Assembly: GCA_905221605.1 (NCBI GenBank)
Contig: CAJNDS010000222.1
Location: 1 to 64,000 of the forward strand
DNA length: 64,000 nucleotides
Source of the DNA: Symbiodinium natans
Lineage: Eukaryota; Sar; Dinophyceae; Suessiales; Symbiodiniaceae
Direction: 5' to 3'
The notes below the pieces were generated by a model, which was given only the letters and a program-made list of their open reading frames with translations, did no database searches and was not told the origin of the DNA. Both the position numbers and the translations under genes were made by a program. Below, in pieces: positions 18,333-30,019 of the stretch. Within the stretch, counting starts at the first letter, position 1; each line of letters starts with the position of its first letter.

Positions 18333-18467
18333 CCCTAAACCCTGAACCCTGAACCCTGAACCCTGAACCCGGAACCCTGAACCCTGTTCCCGGAGGGTTT
18401 AGGATTCAGGGGTTAGGGTTTAGGAACCAGGGCTGTTGCGGAAAGGAGGGTGTCAAAAAACTTGCGG

Positions 18468-18544
18468 TCACTGTTGGGTGTGTCTTCCCCTTATTGCGTC
18501 CTTGTCACTCACGGCTTTTCTACCAGACAGCTGAGCCCCTATCA
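18468..18544 (-). CDS. Possible terminal exon
   Basis: Minus strand: strong acceptor TTTGTTGCAG, then 2 + 25 codons to TGA at 18468-18470 (includes GAQLSGRKAVSDKDAIRG). The entry phase (2) fits the phase-1 end of the ubiquitin-like exon 19663-19741, so it could close that gene. Linkage is unproven. Confidence 0.35.
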
Positions 18545-18599
18545 CTGCAACAAACGACGGTTCAACCCAACATGGAAGGTTGCTCTCTTTTTATGTTCA

Positions 18600-19662
18600 T
18601 AGGGCCGGGAAAAGATCTGAAAAAAAGTACGGAGCACTAAGCCGTAAACCCTAAACCCCAAACCCTAAACCCTGACTAGGGGTAAACTTCCCAAGCCCAA
18701 CACCTAGACCCTAAAAGCCCCAAAGTATCACTGGCACTGACGATGCCTTGAGCATACGGCGCAGGTGCGTCGGCACTAAAGCAGTGAAAGCCTCCAAGTA
18801 GGGTTCAGGGTTTCGGGGTTAAGGGGTTAGGGTTTGGGATGTAGGGCTTAGGGTTAAACCCTAAACCCTAAACCCTAAACCCTAAACCCTAAATCGTTTT
18901 AGGGTTTAAAAGGGAGGTCGGGCCAAGATGCGCATTGCGCATGTAGGGCTGTGTCCAAATGCCAGAACAACCTTGGGTTTAGGGTTTAGGGTTTAGGGTT
19001 TGGGGTTTAGGGTTTAGGGCTTAGGGTTCAGGGTTTAGGGTGTAGGGTGTAGGTTGTAGGGTCTCATCCCCCATCCTAAGCCCTAAGCCCTAAACCCTAA
19101 ATCCTAAACCCTAAGCTCTTAAGGGCTGAGAGCGCACATGGGTTCGCCTTCCTGCTTTTTGAAGGGGGCTTCCCGTGTCTGGTGTCCGGGGGGCTTAGGG
19201 CTTTGTAGGGCTGCAGGGTTTTGGGGCTCTGGTCATGAACTCCTGATACACACCCCAAACCCACGATTCTGGTTCCCTCGATGGGTCTGTGTGAGCATAT
19301 GGCCCCTGTTTCTCGAGGGGGTCCAGAACTTAAAGAACGGATCATACTAGGAATGACGGGATGATACCCTGAACTTGAGTCAACCTACAGTATTATTTGC
19401 ATTGTCATTCTTGTGATCAGTATGACTAGTATCTTTATTGTTCTTGCCATTCTTGTTATTGATATTACTATCATGCTGATCATTGCTATTTTTGTTTTTG
19501 TTGTTAACCATATTGAATTGTTGTTCCTATGATGATTACTATACTAGTATTAGTATGTTTATTGCTTCTGTTTTATTACCATTACTACGACTATCGTGTT
19601 TATCATTACTATTGTGCAAAGCCAGGGCTTAAGCCGGGTTCGAAAGGGATTTCGGGGCTTAC
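18600..19662. other. Spacer or intron: telomere-like arrays and weak islands
   Basis: CCCTAAA at 18640-18680, 18855-18890 and 19080-19110; TTTAGGG at 18975-19050. Islands at 18725-18800 and 18920-18975 are open on the minus strand but in more than one frame. Region 19385-19615 is an ATT/ACT-rich low-complexity tract. Confidence 0.5.
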
Positions 19663-20938
19663 GCCGGCCGAGGAGCAGCAGGATCAGCTGCACCGTTGCA
19701 GGTACAGGCACTTCCGAGTCATCAGCAAGCCTTTGACTTCTCTGGGATTAAGTGTTTGTAGAGTTTAGGGTTTAGGGTTTTTAGGAGGGTTTGGGTTTGG
19801 GGTTTTGGGGTTTAGGGTTTAGGGTTTAGGGTTTAGGGCAAAATGGTTCATGGGTATAGACTGGGGGAAATTTCTAGCTACACTTCCATTTAGGGACCTT
19901 GGTAGTGGGGGCTCTGAAAGCTTTAAGACTCTCCTCTGCCCATGAACCTTCAACTAGGCTTGAGGGTTCAACGTTCGGCCAGCCCACTACAGGCCTTCGT
20001 GGTTCAGGAGTTTAAGGATTTGGGTTTAGGGTTTAGGGTTTAGGGCTTAGGGCTTAGGGCTTAGGGTTTAGGGTTCAGGGTTCAGGGTTTAGGGTTTAGG
20101 GCTTAGGGTTTAGGGGTAGTAAGCGTTCAGAACCCTTTGAGACCCTGAACCGCACTTAAGGCTTTGGGAGTTGGGGGAGGTGGTTTCCAGTCGCAGCTCA
20201 GACGCGCCACCTCTTGCCAGAGCAAGCGCTGCCTGAAACGCGAGTGACCTGTGAGCAGGGTATAGGCTGACACACCCATGCCCTACGTAGGGTTTGTAGG
20301 GCATGTCGAGTTTGTAGGGATTAGGGATTATCGGACCCTAAACCCTGCACCATACACCCTAAACCCGAAACCTTAAACTCTAAACCTGACACCACAAACC
20401 CCCAAGAAGGCCTGTGACGGCCTGCAGGTGGCGCTTCAGGGCCTTCACAGAGACAGGTCCTGCGCACGGGGATGCAAAGGTCCGGTGGTAGGGGTTAAGG
20501 TTTGGGGTTTAGGGTTTCGGGTCTAGGGTGTAGGGTTTAGGGTTTGGGTTTGGGGTTTGGGGTTTAGGGTGTAGGGTTTAGGGTTCAAGGATGTGCCGGT
20601 CTGAAGCCCCTAGGGCGTGGCGTTTGACCCTGAGTGCGTTTTAAGGTGCCTTGGGGAAAGCCTCATGAAGGTGACCCCCTAAACCCTAAACCCTAAACCC
20701 CCTAAGCCTCCTAAACCCCTTAGCCTTAACCCCCTTAACTCCCCCCGAACTCCCCTTCATCACCTGAAACGCCCCCTAAAGTCTAAACCCTAAACCCCCT
20801 AAACCTCCTAAACCCCCTAGCGTGAACCCCCGAAATCCCCCTAAACGCCCCGAAGGTCTTGTGACAGGAATATCGGAGGCCTCGTGCGGCTTCGAGACTG
20901 GAAATCTGGGTTCCAGAAAGGCCGACGACGCGCAGCAT
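19663..20938 (-). CDS. Gene start with an N-terminal ubiquitin-like domain (four exons)
   Basis: Minus-strand exons: 20881-20938 (ATG at 20936-20938), 20412-20459, 20211-20248 and 19663-19741. They join in frame: MLRVVGLSGTQISSLEAAR - GPVSVKALKRHLQAVT - GHSRFRQRLLWQE - RSQRLADDSEVPVPATVQL - ILLLLGR. This is the ubiquitin-like pattern of many dinoflagellate proteins (VxxLSG...VxxLKxxL...FRQRLL...DD...VQLxLL). Introns: GC-AG (421 nt), GC-AG (163 nt), GT-AG (469 nt), then a GT donor (GTAAGC) at 19662; all phases match. The introns carry telomere-like runs in both orientations. The next exons are not certain. In relatives such a domain precedes ankyrin or other interaction repeats, so an adaptor role is likely but inferred. 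Confidence 0.8.
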
Positions 20939-22050
20939 GGCCAAGCAACCCGGGTTTAAAGGGTTTAGGGCTTGGGGTTGAGGGTTTAGGACTCTTTAAA
21001 GCTCTTTAAGGTTTTGTAGGGCTCTTTAGGCTTCTTTGGATTTCCTTTGGGGTTCTTTAGCGCTCCTCTAGGGTTCTTTAGCATTCCTGAAGTTTCTTTA
21101 GGGTTCTTTAGGGTTCTCCATGGTTCGTTGTGGTTCTTCGGGGTTCGTTGGGGTTCTCCAGGGTTCTCTAGGGTTCTTTGGGGGGTCTGCGAGTCAGTTT
21201 AGGGTCCTATTGGGTCCAGGGCTTAGAAGGTGCCAGGGTCTCAGGCTGAGGGTTCAGCATCCCCAAAACTCTTCACTTGGCTGCACTTTAGGAGGGTAGC
21301 TATAAATGAAAAAAAATTTACCTTACTAGGAGACCCAATAAACCCAAAAGGCTAAGGATCTAAAGTTACAGTAGAGCCCCACAGAGTTCAGGGTATGGGG
21401 TGTAGGGTTTGAAACCTTAGTCCGGTTTATGGTCGCCCTCTGTATCTCGCCTCCTGGCGCCTTGAGCCACAGGTCTGAGCTTCTGTGAAACGCTGGAACC
21501 CGCCAGAAATTCCCCAACATGTCAATCCCAAACCTGGATCAGACACCCTTCAACCAAAAGCCCTTACCCGGACACCTACCGAAAACCCTTACCCCGGCGG
21601 TTTTGGGAGGATGCAAAAAGTGGAGCCCCCTGAAGGGCTCCTAAGACTCACTACTCGTAGTATAGGGTAGCATGGGGGAGGTTCTACTTTTTGATCCTTC
21701 CAGGGCTTAGGGTTTAGGGATAACCCTAAACCCTAAGTCCTAACCCTAAACCCTAAACCCGAAAACCTAAACCCTAGACCCTACACCCTAAACCCTATGC
21801 GAGCATGTTCGAAGGGCAGGTCTCCGCGTGGGCCAGGGGGGGGGGGGGGGGAAATGGGTTCCGGGTTTGTTTCAGGCAGGGTCGGTTTAAGGCAATAACA
21901 TGGGATGTTCCCTCCTTATACTAGCAGCCCTTCATAGGGATTATAGTACCCCTGATTATCATCCCTATTAAGGACTGTTAGTATAGGGGGTGAAACATTC
22001 CAAGTGACAAAGCTTAGGATTCAGCATTCACAGTTTCACGCTTTTGAATT
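20939..22050. other. Intergenic: GGGTTCTTTA-type degenerate repeat and telomere-like runs
   Basis: 21000-21180 is a drifted array of TAGGGTTCTT units. CCCTAAA runs at 21720-21800; a G tract at 21838-21852; a MITE-1 copy at 21911-21998. The promoter of the ubiquitin-like gene would lie in the first part; no recognised promoter motif is seen. Confidence 0.5.
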
Positions 22051-22205
22051 CCCATGATTTAGAACAGCCACCACCACAGATACACTCCCTGACTCTGAGG
22101 ATCCTCGACAGCGGGTGGGGCTCTATGCTGGGATATATACTTCAGCAACCTAGAGCCGGAGCAAGAAGTCAAGCCCCTAAACATGAACACCTCTAACTCT
22201 GGGGC

Positions 22206-22466
22206 TACGACTTGGGCAGCTGCAGCTGCTACAGGCTAAACTTGAGCTGAGTCGTCGGCCCAGGCGCTTCGCGCCTTTCTCATCCGCCTCACAGCAAAAA
22301 GATGTAGGTGTTCGATGGGTCCCAGCCAATTTTGCTTCAGGGCATTCCCCTCCCCATACGCCAAAGATGCCCCCCCTAACTGATGCTAGGAGAAACTTTG
22401 TCCCACCCCCTGCTTCTTTCACACCCTCCTCATCCCTAGCCAACAAGTCCGGACATGATGGGGAAT
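22206..22466 (+). CDS. Possible plus-strand exon, low complexity protein
   Basis: Open without a start codon for 86 codons to TAG: begins LRLGQLQLLQAKLELSRRPR (coiled-coil-like), then a Pro/Ser-rich tail. If real it would be one of the few plus-strand exons; a minus-strand frame of similar length (from 22515) overlaps, so the call is weak. Confidence 0.25.
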
Positions 22467-22867
22467 AGGTTCTAGCATTGCTGGCTTTCGTGTGGGGGTT
22501 TTGTGGGAGATGCAAGACCCAAGTCAGTCATGAACTTAATATCCCCTGACGGTGTCCGGAAAATCATTTTTATCATATTGGGGGAGGGATCAACGACAAT
22601 AGGTTCATTGATCGTGGGGGAAAGGGGTTATTGATAAGGGTTCGCGATCATAGTACCCTAAACCCTAAGCCCTAAACCCTACACCCTAAACCCCATTAGG
22701 ACTTATTATAATCGCCATTTGGGTTGATTTTCCTTTGGGCTCCTAGACTGAGAATGGACGGCTGCACTGCTTCAGACACAAGACATGGGGCCCTAAGCCC
22801 TAAACCCCTAAACCTGTGAAGCCCAGAGTCCTCCCAAACCCAAGGCGAGGCCTAAAAGGGGGTTGAT

Positions 22868-22985
22868 TAGGTTTAGGGTTTGGGGTTTGGGGTTTGGGGT
22901 TTGGGGTTTGGGGTTTGGGGTTTGGGGTTTGGGGTTTGGGGTTTGGGGTTTGGGGTTTAGGGTTTAGGGTTTAGGGTTTAGGGTT
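22868..22985. repeat. Variant array: (TTTGGGG)n grading into TTTAGGG
   Basis: About twelve TTTGGGG units followed by five TTTAGGG units. Local spread of a single-base variant shows that arrays evolve by unit turnover. Confidence 0.9.
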
Positions 22986-23011
22986 GCGGATAGAAAGGGA
23001 GAATGGATGAC

Positions 23012-23089
23012 CTGGGGCGCGCGGGGCCTCTTCTTTGTCCAGCTCGCTCCAGTTCGCCTGGCTCTGGCGCTCGGCGTCTTCCTCCTCTC
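23012..23089 (-). CDS. Possible internal exon, acidic
   Basis: Minus strand: CAG|GA at 23090/23089 and CAG|GTCATC at 23012/23011 bound 78 nt reading EEEDAERQSQANWSELDKEE and APRAP. Good sites and composition, no family. Confidence 0.45.
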
Positions 23090-23104
23090 CTGGGTTGACA
23101 TTAT

Positions 23105-23165
23105 GAGGGTTTAGGGTTTAGGGTTTAGGGTTTAGGGTTTAGGGTTTAGGGTTTAGGGTTTAGAC
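23105..23165. repeat. Telomere-like array (TTTAGGG)
   Basis: Eight perfect units. Confidence 0.9.
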
Positions 23166-23919
23166 CCAAATAGTAGGATTCCCTTATAAGAAGGACCTAC
23201 CCCTAATTTCGGAAACCCATGTGAGGGTTTTGGGGTTTTTAGGTTTCGGCCCCTAGGGCCTAAGCCTCCCATGAGACAGGACAATGGCTCATGTACCCTT
23301 CAGCTGGGGTCAGAAGGCTCTCATTTCGCATTCCTTGGCGGTGCTTTTTAGAGTTTGGTGCGGGGAAGGAAGGATGGGGGGGGCCTGGCGTCCCATGAAC
23401 CTTACCTCTCCCCCTTACCCCTCTAGGCCTCTAGAGGGGGTCAGATCTGAGTCTGCACCGCCTAGTTCTGTACTTGATCCCGACCCCTAAACTGCGCCCA
23501 AAAGGACAAACCGCTGCGCTCCCCCTAAAAAACTTGAAGGCCCGAAGCCTCGAACTGGGGGGGTGAGGGTCAAGAGTTTCGAGTTTGGGGTTTACATATC
23601 GTGTGCTGGCCCATTGAGGCGCGTGGCCGGCGTCTGCAACATCACGACAGCCAGTGTGATGGCCAACTGCTGACCCTATAAACTCTAAACCCTACGAACC
23701 CTAAACCCTAAGTGTCAAAAACGACAAGCACGCCATGGGCGAAAGGAACTTAGAGATGCCATGTGCGTGCCGCGCACATCCCACCAGCCTTGTGCATCCA
23801 CCATGCAGTGCACGGGCGCAGTTGGCTGGCCGGCGGCTTGCGGGGACTGTGGAGCCCGAAGACCCTAAACCCTAAACCCTAAACCCTAAACCCTAAACCC
23901 TAAACCCTAAACCCTAAAC
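23166..23919. other. Islands of uncertain coding status
   Basis: 23590-23680 reads on minus as LAITLAVVMLQTPATRLNGP to a TAA after a CAG acceptor, possibly a terminal exon. 23710-23870 is open in several frames on both strands. CCCTAAA array at 23862-23919. Confidence 0.35.
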
Positions 23920-24024
23920 CGGCTTCATGGCACTCGGGAATCCCAAGCCGGCCCTTGCAGCTTCCAAAACCGCGTACTGCACGGGCATTTGGGTGGCGCG
24001 AGGATCCTCGCAGCGTGTCGCCCC
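23920..24024 (-). CDS. Possible internal exon with telomere-repeat donor
   Basis: Minus strand: GTTCAG|GGG, 35 codons (GATRCEDPRATQMPVQYAVL then EAARAGLGFPSAMKP), then CCG|GTTTAGGGTTT. The 5' splice site would be the first bases of the adjoining array. No family is recognised. Confidence 0.45.
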
Positions 24025-24409
24025 CTGAACTCCGAACCGCCGGGTGTGATTCTTCCTATGTTTGGGGCTTTCGGTTCTTAGTGAGGCTAACCCCGAAAAA
24101 TAGGTTTAGGGTTTAGCGTTTAGGGTGTTTAGGGTACTCAGGGTTAAGTATTTAATCGGCTAAGGGGGGGGGGGGGGGTACCTTTATCAGAAATGTCTAC
24201 TCCTAAAACCTGTATCCCTGAGTTCAAACCAGGCTCGCGAGGAGATGTCCCAGGTAAGATACCTTATATAAGGCTTCCACACTTGGCAAAAAACAAGCAC
24301 TGCGGGCCCCTAAACCCTAAACCCTAAGCCTGAACGTCTCTTACCTTCTATATTACTAAGGTCATCGTGGGCAAGGCACAAGGCTTCACGGACAAGGTGC
24401 AAGGCTTCG

Positions 24410-24495
24410 TAGGCAGAAGGCAAGGCAGAAGGCAAGGCAGAAGGCAAGGCAGAAGGCAAGGCACAAGGAAGGCAGAAGGCAAGGCACAAGGCACA
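24410..24495. repeat. (GGCAGAAGGCAA)n minisatellite
   Basis: About five 12-bp units, then variant units with GGCACAAG. The plus-strand ORF of RRQG units is its translation. Confidence 0.85.
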
Positions 24496-24674
24496 AGCCC
24501 TCCCAACCGTAAGGAGGTTCCAGGGTGGGGTGGGGTGATGAGGCTTAAGGTTTAGAACCCTAAGGTCTGGAGCCTCAGGTTTATGGATTGAATGAACCTT
24601 ATAAAACTTTCCGAATAGTTAGGGGATGTAGAGATACGAACCGAAGTCGGGAGCTTAACCCAACTTAGCTGGCA

Positions 24675-24745
24675 CACGGCGAAGGAAAGGAACAGAAAGG
24701 AAAGGAAAGGAACGGAGAGGAAGGAAAGGAAAGGACAGGAAAGGG
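24675..24745. repeat. (GGAAA)n low-complexity tract
   Basis: Purine tract of AAAGG units with a few changes. Confidence 0.85.
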
Positions 24746-24871
24746 GAAACTATCCACCTCCAAAAGCCTTAAATACCCTAAAGGTGCTAAAGCCCTTATA
24801 CACCCTAACCCTAAACCCTAAACCCTCAACCCCAAACCCCAAACCCTAAGCCTTCAACCTCCAGTCGACAC

Positions 24872-24916
24872 CCCTTTGGCTTTGGCCGTGCGTCGGATGG
24901 CAGCCTCAACCAGTTC
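24872..24916 (-). CDS. Possible short exon
   Basis: Minus strand reads ELVEAAIRRTAKAKG between CGAG|GAA and GGG|GTGTCG. Helical, basic. It lies downstream of the stop of the 24962-28645 chain, so it would start or continue another gene. Confidence 0.35.
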
Positions 24917-24961
24917 CTCGACAGGTTTAGGGTTTAGGGTTTAGGGTGTAGGGTTTAGGGT

Positions 24962-27900
24962 TTAGGGCTTAGGGAGATCTATCTCATAATCCAAAGGCTG
25001 ATGCTCGATGATAGGCAGCAAACTTGGGCTATCAAACAGTGTCATCTACATGTATTCGTGTGTGCATAACAAGACATTTCTTAACTTAATGTCTTGGGCT
25101 TTAGGGTGTTTAGGAATGCGGATTCAGCCTCATCCCTGAAACCGAAAACACAGAACCTCATCCCTAAATCCCCTGAGCCGTACGTCAAGTGAAAGCCCGC
25201 AAGCTTTAGAAGCCCTACACGTCCTATGGACCTGTAAGCCCTAAACCCTAAACCCTAAACCCTAAACCCTAAATCCTAAACCCTAAATCCTAAACCCTAA
25301 ACCCTAAACCCTGAACCTTAAGCCCTAAACCCTAAACCCTGTACCCTAAACCGTTCCTAGAGTTTGGTCCAAGGTCTTAGAGTTTAGGGGTCCAGGGTCT
25401 TCTGGTCTTCGGGTCTTCGGGTTCAGGTCTTAGGGCCCTAAACCCTAACCCTAACACTAAACCCTAAACCCTAAACCCTAAACCCTAAACCCCCGGTCCT
25501 GCACCCAGAACTTCGGAGACTGGCCAGCGGCCTCCTGGAAAGGCTTGGGGCTTAGGATTCAGGGTTCGGACGCCCTGTGGTGGTTTAGGGTTTAGGGTTT
25601 AGGGTTTCGGGCTTGGGGTTTAGGGTTTCAGGCTTGGGGCTGGGGTCCCAGGTCTTCGGGGGGGTTTAGGCTCGTGGGGTTTGGAGGCTGAGCTTACAGG
25701 GTTTTTAGGTTTGGAGTTTGGAGATTAGGGCTTCAGGCTGCACAACGGACGGCTCAAGGTGGGGAATTGTTGTTCATAGATTCATAGAAGGGGGCCCTGT
25801 AGACAGCATGAAGAATGTGTAAAAGCTTCGTGTAAGACTTGTAGGACTGTCATAGCAAAACTCTACCCACCTAATTCACAATCCCAGATGCAAGGTATTG
25901 CCCTACCCACCCCAAACCCTAAGCCCTAAACCCCTGAAACCCTAAACCCCTGAAACCCTAAAGCCCTGAAACCCTAAGCCCGGTAGCCTACAACCCTAAA
26001 CTCTAAATTGCCCTAAACCCTAAAGCCATGAACCGCTTCGTAACCCTAAGGCCTGAACCCCAAAAACCCTGAGCTCCAACCTGTTTTAGAACCCTAATGC
26101 CAAAGCAACCCACAACCTGCGGGGAGATGGAGCTGGGCCCAGGGATGTGTGGGGGTTTAGGGTGTATCAGGCAAAGTGCCGGGTCTCTCACTGCTGCCAG
26201 AGGGTTTCCTGAACCCCAGGCGGGTTTAATAGGGTTCAGGAGTGTCAGCATCCTTCACGAGCCGCACGATAGCGCCATGAGCCTGTAACCGCTTACCCCT
26301 TGTATTAGACACACCCCTAACTATAAAAGACACTTTCCGCAAAATCCGGCCGAAACCGACCCCGCCTTATAAACCCTATTCCGACCTAAAAAGGCGGGGG
26401 GGGGGGGGGGGGGGCGGGGTTCAGGGCCTCAAAAACCTTCAAGCCAATCTACGTATAGTAAACCCTATCCCTAACGATGGCATATAAATAAGAACTTCCC
26501 CCGAATATTAAAAGCGCATTTCGAGTTTCTATTGGGGGGCGCCAGATAAATAATTGGGGGGGGAAGGGATTAAGCCATTTTAAACGAACTGAACACCACA
26601 CACCCTAAACATCAAGCTCAACGCCAAACCCTGTACACCCCAAATAAAATCCTAAACCCCTGTAAACCCCACACTACAAGCCCTAAGGAGCACAACGCTC
26701 TAGAACTCAAGGGGATCCCCCTAGTGGCACCCGACTCCTGACATGCAGCCAACATGGACTCATGGGCTTGGGCATGATTTTATTGTTTACAATGTGTTAG
26801 GGTTTAGGGTTTAGGGTTTAGGGTTTAGGGTTTAGGGTTTAGGGTTTAGGGTTTAGGGTTTAGGGTTTAGGGTTTAGGGTTTAGGGTTTAGGGTTTAGGG
26901 TTTAGGGTTTAGGGTTTAAGGTTTAGGTTTTAGGGTTGAAGACTTCGGGTAGGACAAGCAAAATGCCTATGTCCAGGGTTGTTGCGTGCGTGTTCGTGAA
27001 TGTGATGGGCGTCCAGACTTTCGATCGTTTATGAACCCAAAACCTAAACCTACCCCCGCAGTCCCCGAAGCCCATAAGCCACACTGTCTGCCTCCTGGGC
27101 CGGATCGGGACGTTTTTGCCGAGCCTTGCTTCTCAGGGTTAGCCGAGAGGGGGGTTCAGGGTTGTGGGCTTACCTAAACCCTAAACCTTGAACCCTAAAC
27201 CCTAAACCCTAAACCCTAGAACCCTAAACCCTAAACCCTGGTTTCGGGCTCCGATAAACACCAGGTGGGCTCTCGGGGATGGGAGGAGATACCAAATCAA
27301 GCTTGATTGAAGACTCTTTGCACCTTTTTTTTCTTCCACGGCGGGCATTGAAAAAAAAAACAGCGCAGCCCTAAAACCCTAAACCCTAGGCCCTAAATGA
27401 ATCCTATAGACCCTAAACCAACAAAAAGCCGGGGGTTGATTGGTGTTTAGGGTTTAGGGTTTAGGGTTTAGGGTTGAGGGCTTAGGGCTTCGGGCTTAGG
27501 GCTTAGGGGTTGAGATTCCGGGGGGTGGGGGAGTCCAAGTTCCAAGTGAGCTTGAGAACTCCTCATCCCCCTCCCCCGAATCTTCATGGGCCCATCATGG
27601 GATTAGGGTTTAGGGTTTAGGGTTTAGGGTTTAGGGTTTAGGGTTTAGGTTTTAAGAGATTCATGGTTCCTATATTAGATCTGTACTTGAAACCCCCTTG
27701 TAAGCCCCTCAAGTGCCCTAAGATGGTTATAAGTACAGTTGAAGTACAGTTGTAATTGGTCAATAAATACCCTGAACCTCCACGTACAAACTAATATTAG
27801 CTACCCCCCCCCCCCATCCATTATGGAGTTATTATAGTATATGGGGTGGGCAATTCCGCATTAGGGGTAGGGGGAGGGGGGGTTAATGGGGTTAATATTG

Positions 27901-28645
27901 GGGGAAGGGGATTAGATTAAGGCCCGAAGCCGCGAGATTTTCTCAGGCCTCAAACCCTAAACCCTAAACCCTAAACCCTAAACCCTAAAACCCTTTTTCA
28001 CGGTGTGCAAAGGTCTTTTGGAGTTTCGGGGTTTGTGGAGGTTCGGGCCGGTTTAGGGGATTCGGGGTTGGGGCTTCGGTGTTTGGGGGGGTCTTTGCGG
28101 CTTCAGATGTGAGTGAGGGTTTAGGGTTTAGGGTTTAGGGTTAGGGTTTGGTGTTTAGGGTTTAGGGTTTAGGGTTTAGGGTTTAGGGTTTAGGGTTTAG
28201 GGTTTAGGGTTTAGGGCTTAGGGTTTGGGATTTAGGATTTGAGGTTGTTGAGGGGTGTGCGAGTGTGGAGTACTGCTACAGGCCCGCGCAAGGGGTTCAC
28301 AAGGCAGCCGGGGAGCTAGTGGCCGACACTCCTCAAAGAACTCGAGGATTTCTGCTGGCGGCCCTCAGCTGAAGATGGGGGGGATGGGGGAAGGGAGAGA
28401 GATGAGCGGAGGGTTTAGGGAAGTGGGCTTTGGGTCTTGGGGGCTTAGGGTACGCGAATGTAACCATGATTAAGAAAAAGCAAAGCTGAACGGTACCCAC
28501 GAACAAAGAAAACAACCTCAACGATCAGAAGGTGAATGTTGATAAGGGAACCTAAACCCTGAACAAAAGGAACAAAGGCTTACTCTGGGTCCAAGCAAAC
28601 CCAAGGGTCTCGGCCCCATTAGCAATGAGCACCAACAACTCATTC
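24962..28645 (-). CDS. Six-exon chain of an unknown protein (3' part of a gene)
   Basis: Minus-strand exons 28584-28645, 28274-28351, 27262-27315, 26192-26208, 25499-25534 and 24962-25045 (TAA at 24962-24964) have splice sites at both ends and phases that match in every step. Pieces: NELLVLIANGAETLGFAWTQ; ILEFFEECRPLAPRLPCEPL; SSIKLDLVSPPIPESPP; NPLAA; EAAGQSPKFWVQ; MTLFDSPSLLPIIEHQPLD...DLPKP. Five introns: four GT-AG, one GA-AG. They hold long TTTAGGG arrays (26794-26925, 27601-27655, 28118-28215). The first exon ends within a MITE-2-like end (GACCCAGA|GTAAGC). No protein family is recognised, and with no homology any one exon could be wrong; the 17-nt exon is the weakest. Confidence 0.42.
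25230..25500. repeat. Telomere-like arrays (CCCTAAA) with variants
   Basis: Runs at 25237-25345 and 25436-25493, with TCCTAAA, CCTGAAC and CTAACCC variants; inside the GA-AG intron of the six-exon chain. Confidence 0.85.
26794..26925. repeat. Long telomere-like array (TTTAGGG)
   Basis: About 17 perfect units in one run; lies in an intron of the 24962-28645 chain. Confidence 0.92.
28118..28215. repeat. Telomere-like array (TTTAGGG)
   Basis: About twelve units, one shortened to TTAGGG; intron of the six-exon chain. Confidence 0.9.
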
Positions 28646-28649
28646 CTAC

Positions 28650-29300
28650 ACCCTAAGGCCACTGGGTTAAGGGTCCACCCTAAACCCTAAACCTGTTTTG
28701 GGTTCTGATCCAGGGTTTAGGTTTGCTTGGGCTCTACACTGCCAGCACAGAAGAAGCGCAGCTAACCAAAAACCTTACTCAGCCCTAAACCCTGAAGCTT
28801 ACTCGGCCCTAAACCCTAAAGCTTACTAAACCCCAGCCCAAACCTCACTAAGCCCCAAACCCTCAAGCTTACGAAGCCCTAAACCCTCAACCTTACTAAC
28901 CCCCAAACCCCCCCAAAAAAACCCAAACCCCAAAGACACAACCTCCCGAGTCAAGGCACAACTCTGTTGACCAAAGAGGTGAAAACTTGGTAGCCCAGTA
29001 GCCATACAGTAAGGATATCCTTTTTGGGGTTGGATACTTTATAACTACGTAAGCCCTAAGCCCTAAGCCCTAAGCCCCTAAACCTTAAACCCTAAACCCT
29101 ATACCCCAACAGCCTCGAACCACCCAAAAAGGGGAAGAAACGGGTACCCCTAAACCCTAAACCCTAAACCCGAAACCCGAAACCCTAAACCCTAAACCCT
29201 AAACCACATTTGTGGGCTGCCAAGCCAAAGTTCATCCAGGCTGCGGGCCTGCGGTGTGGCGAGCACGAGTCGGCGACGAACGTCCGCGCCTATGCGGAGC
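28650..29300. other. Mixed spacer with degenerate CCCTAAA runs
   Basis: 28760-28915 holds drifted CTTACTAAGCCCTAAACC repeats; 29050-29110 and 29150-29205 CCCTAAA. An island at 29215-29290 is open on both strands and is not called. Confidence 0.45.
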
Positions 29301-29425
29301 TTAGGGTTTAGGGTTTAGGGTTTAGGGTTTAGGGTTTAGGGTTTAGGGTTTAGGGTTTAGGGTTTAGGGTTTAGGGTTTAGGGTTTAGGGTTTAGGGTTT
29401 AGGGTTTAGGGTTTAGGGTTTAGTT
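29301..29425. repeat. Long telomere-like array (TTTAGGG)
   Basis: About 17 perfect units. Confidence 0.92.
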
Positions 29426-29637
29426 AAAAGGGTTTAGGGTTTATAGGGTTTAGACCCTCACGTCCAAGCACTAAACTCTGCGCTTACCGCAGACATAGAC
29501 CTAAGCCTACACCCTATGCCTACGCAAGGGGCGGCGCGGGCGCGGTGTTGTGAGCATTGCCTTTGGCAACAAACTGTATACATATACACTGTAAATACAT
29601 AGATACTACATGAATACACCAACACATACTAGACATT

Positions 29638-29832
29638 AGAGAGAGAACATGAGAGAGCAAGACACTGCAAAAGAGAGAGGCAGAGAGGGAGAGAGAGTGA
29701 GCAAAAGTGAGCAAGAGACAGAGGACGGAGGCAGAGACAAGACAGAGAGAGAAAGAGACATAGACACTGAGAGAGCGCGCGAGACAGAGAGCGAGAGAGA
29801 GGGAGAGAGAGAGACACAGAGAGAGGGAAAGG
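29638..29832. repeat. (GA)n-rich low-complexity tract
   Basis: GAGA/GACA-rich DNA. The Ser/Leu-rich minus ORFs and Arg/Glu-rich plus ORF are its translations. Confidence 0.85.
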
Positions 29833-29880
29833 AAGCGGACGTGCGTGCGCGTCTGTTTGTCTGCAAAAGGTAGGGAAGGC

Positions 29881-29967
29881 CTGTCCAGCGCTCCATGAAG
29901 AGGATGTGGAGGGCGTCCTTCCCTTCATTACCTTCGGGAGTGAGGGGTTCAGGCTGTAGCGGCTCTC
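29881..29967 (-). CDS. Possible internal exon (GC donor)
   Basis: Minus strand: GTTCAG|GA, then EPLQPEPLTPEG and NEGKDALHILFMERWT, then ACAG|GCCTTC. 87 nt, phase 1 at both ends. No family. Confidence 0.42.
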
Positions 29968-30019
29968 CTGAACTCTATAAACCCTAAACCCTAAACCCTA
30001 AACCCTAAACCCTAAACCC

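Noticed and set aside
19640-19700. Plus-strand exon ending in CAG|GTACAG (LTPAEEQQDQLH)
   Set aside because: The opposite strand carries the homology-supported last part of the ubiquitin-like domain.
24410-24495. Possible CRISPR-like spaced repeat
   Set aside because: Units are directly tandem (12 bp) without spacers; the genome is eukaryotic.
29629-29928. Ser/Leu-rich ORFs and Arg/Glu-rich ORF
   Set aside because: Products of the GA-rich tract.
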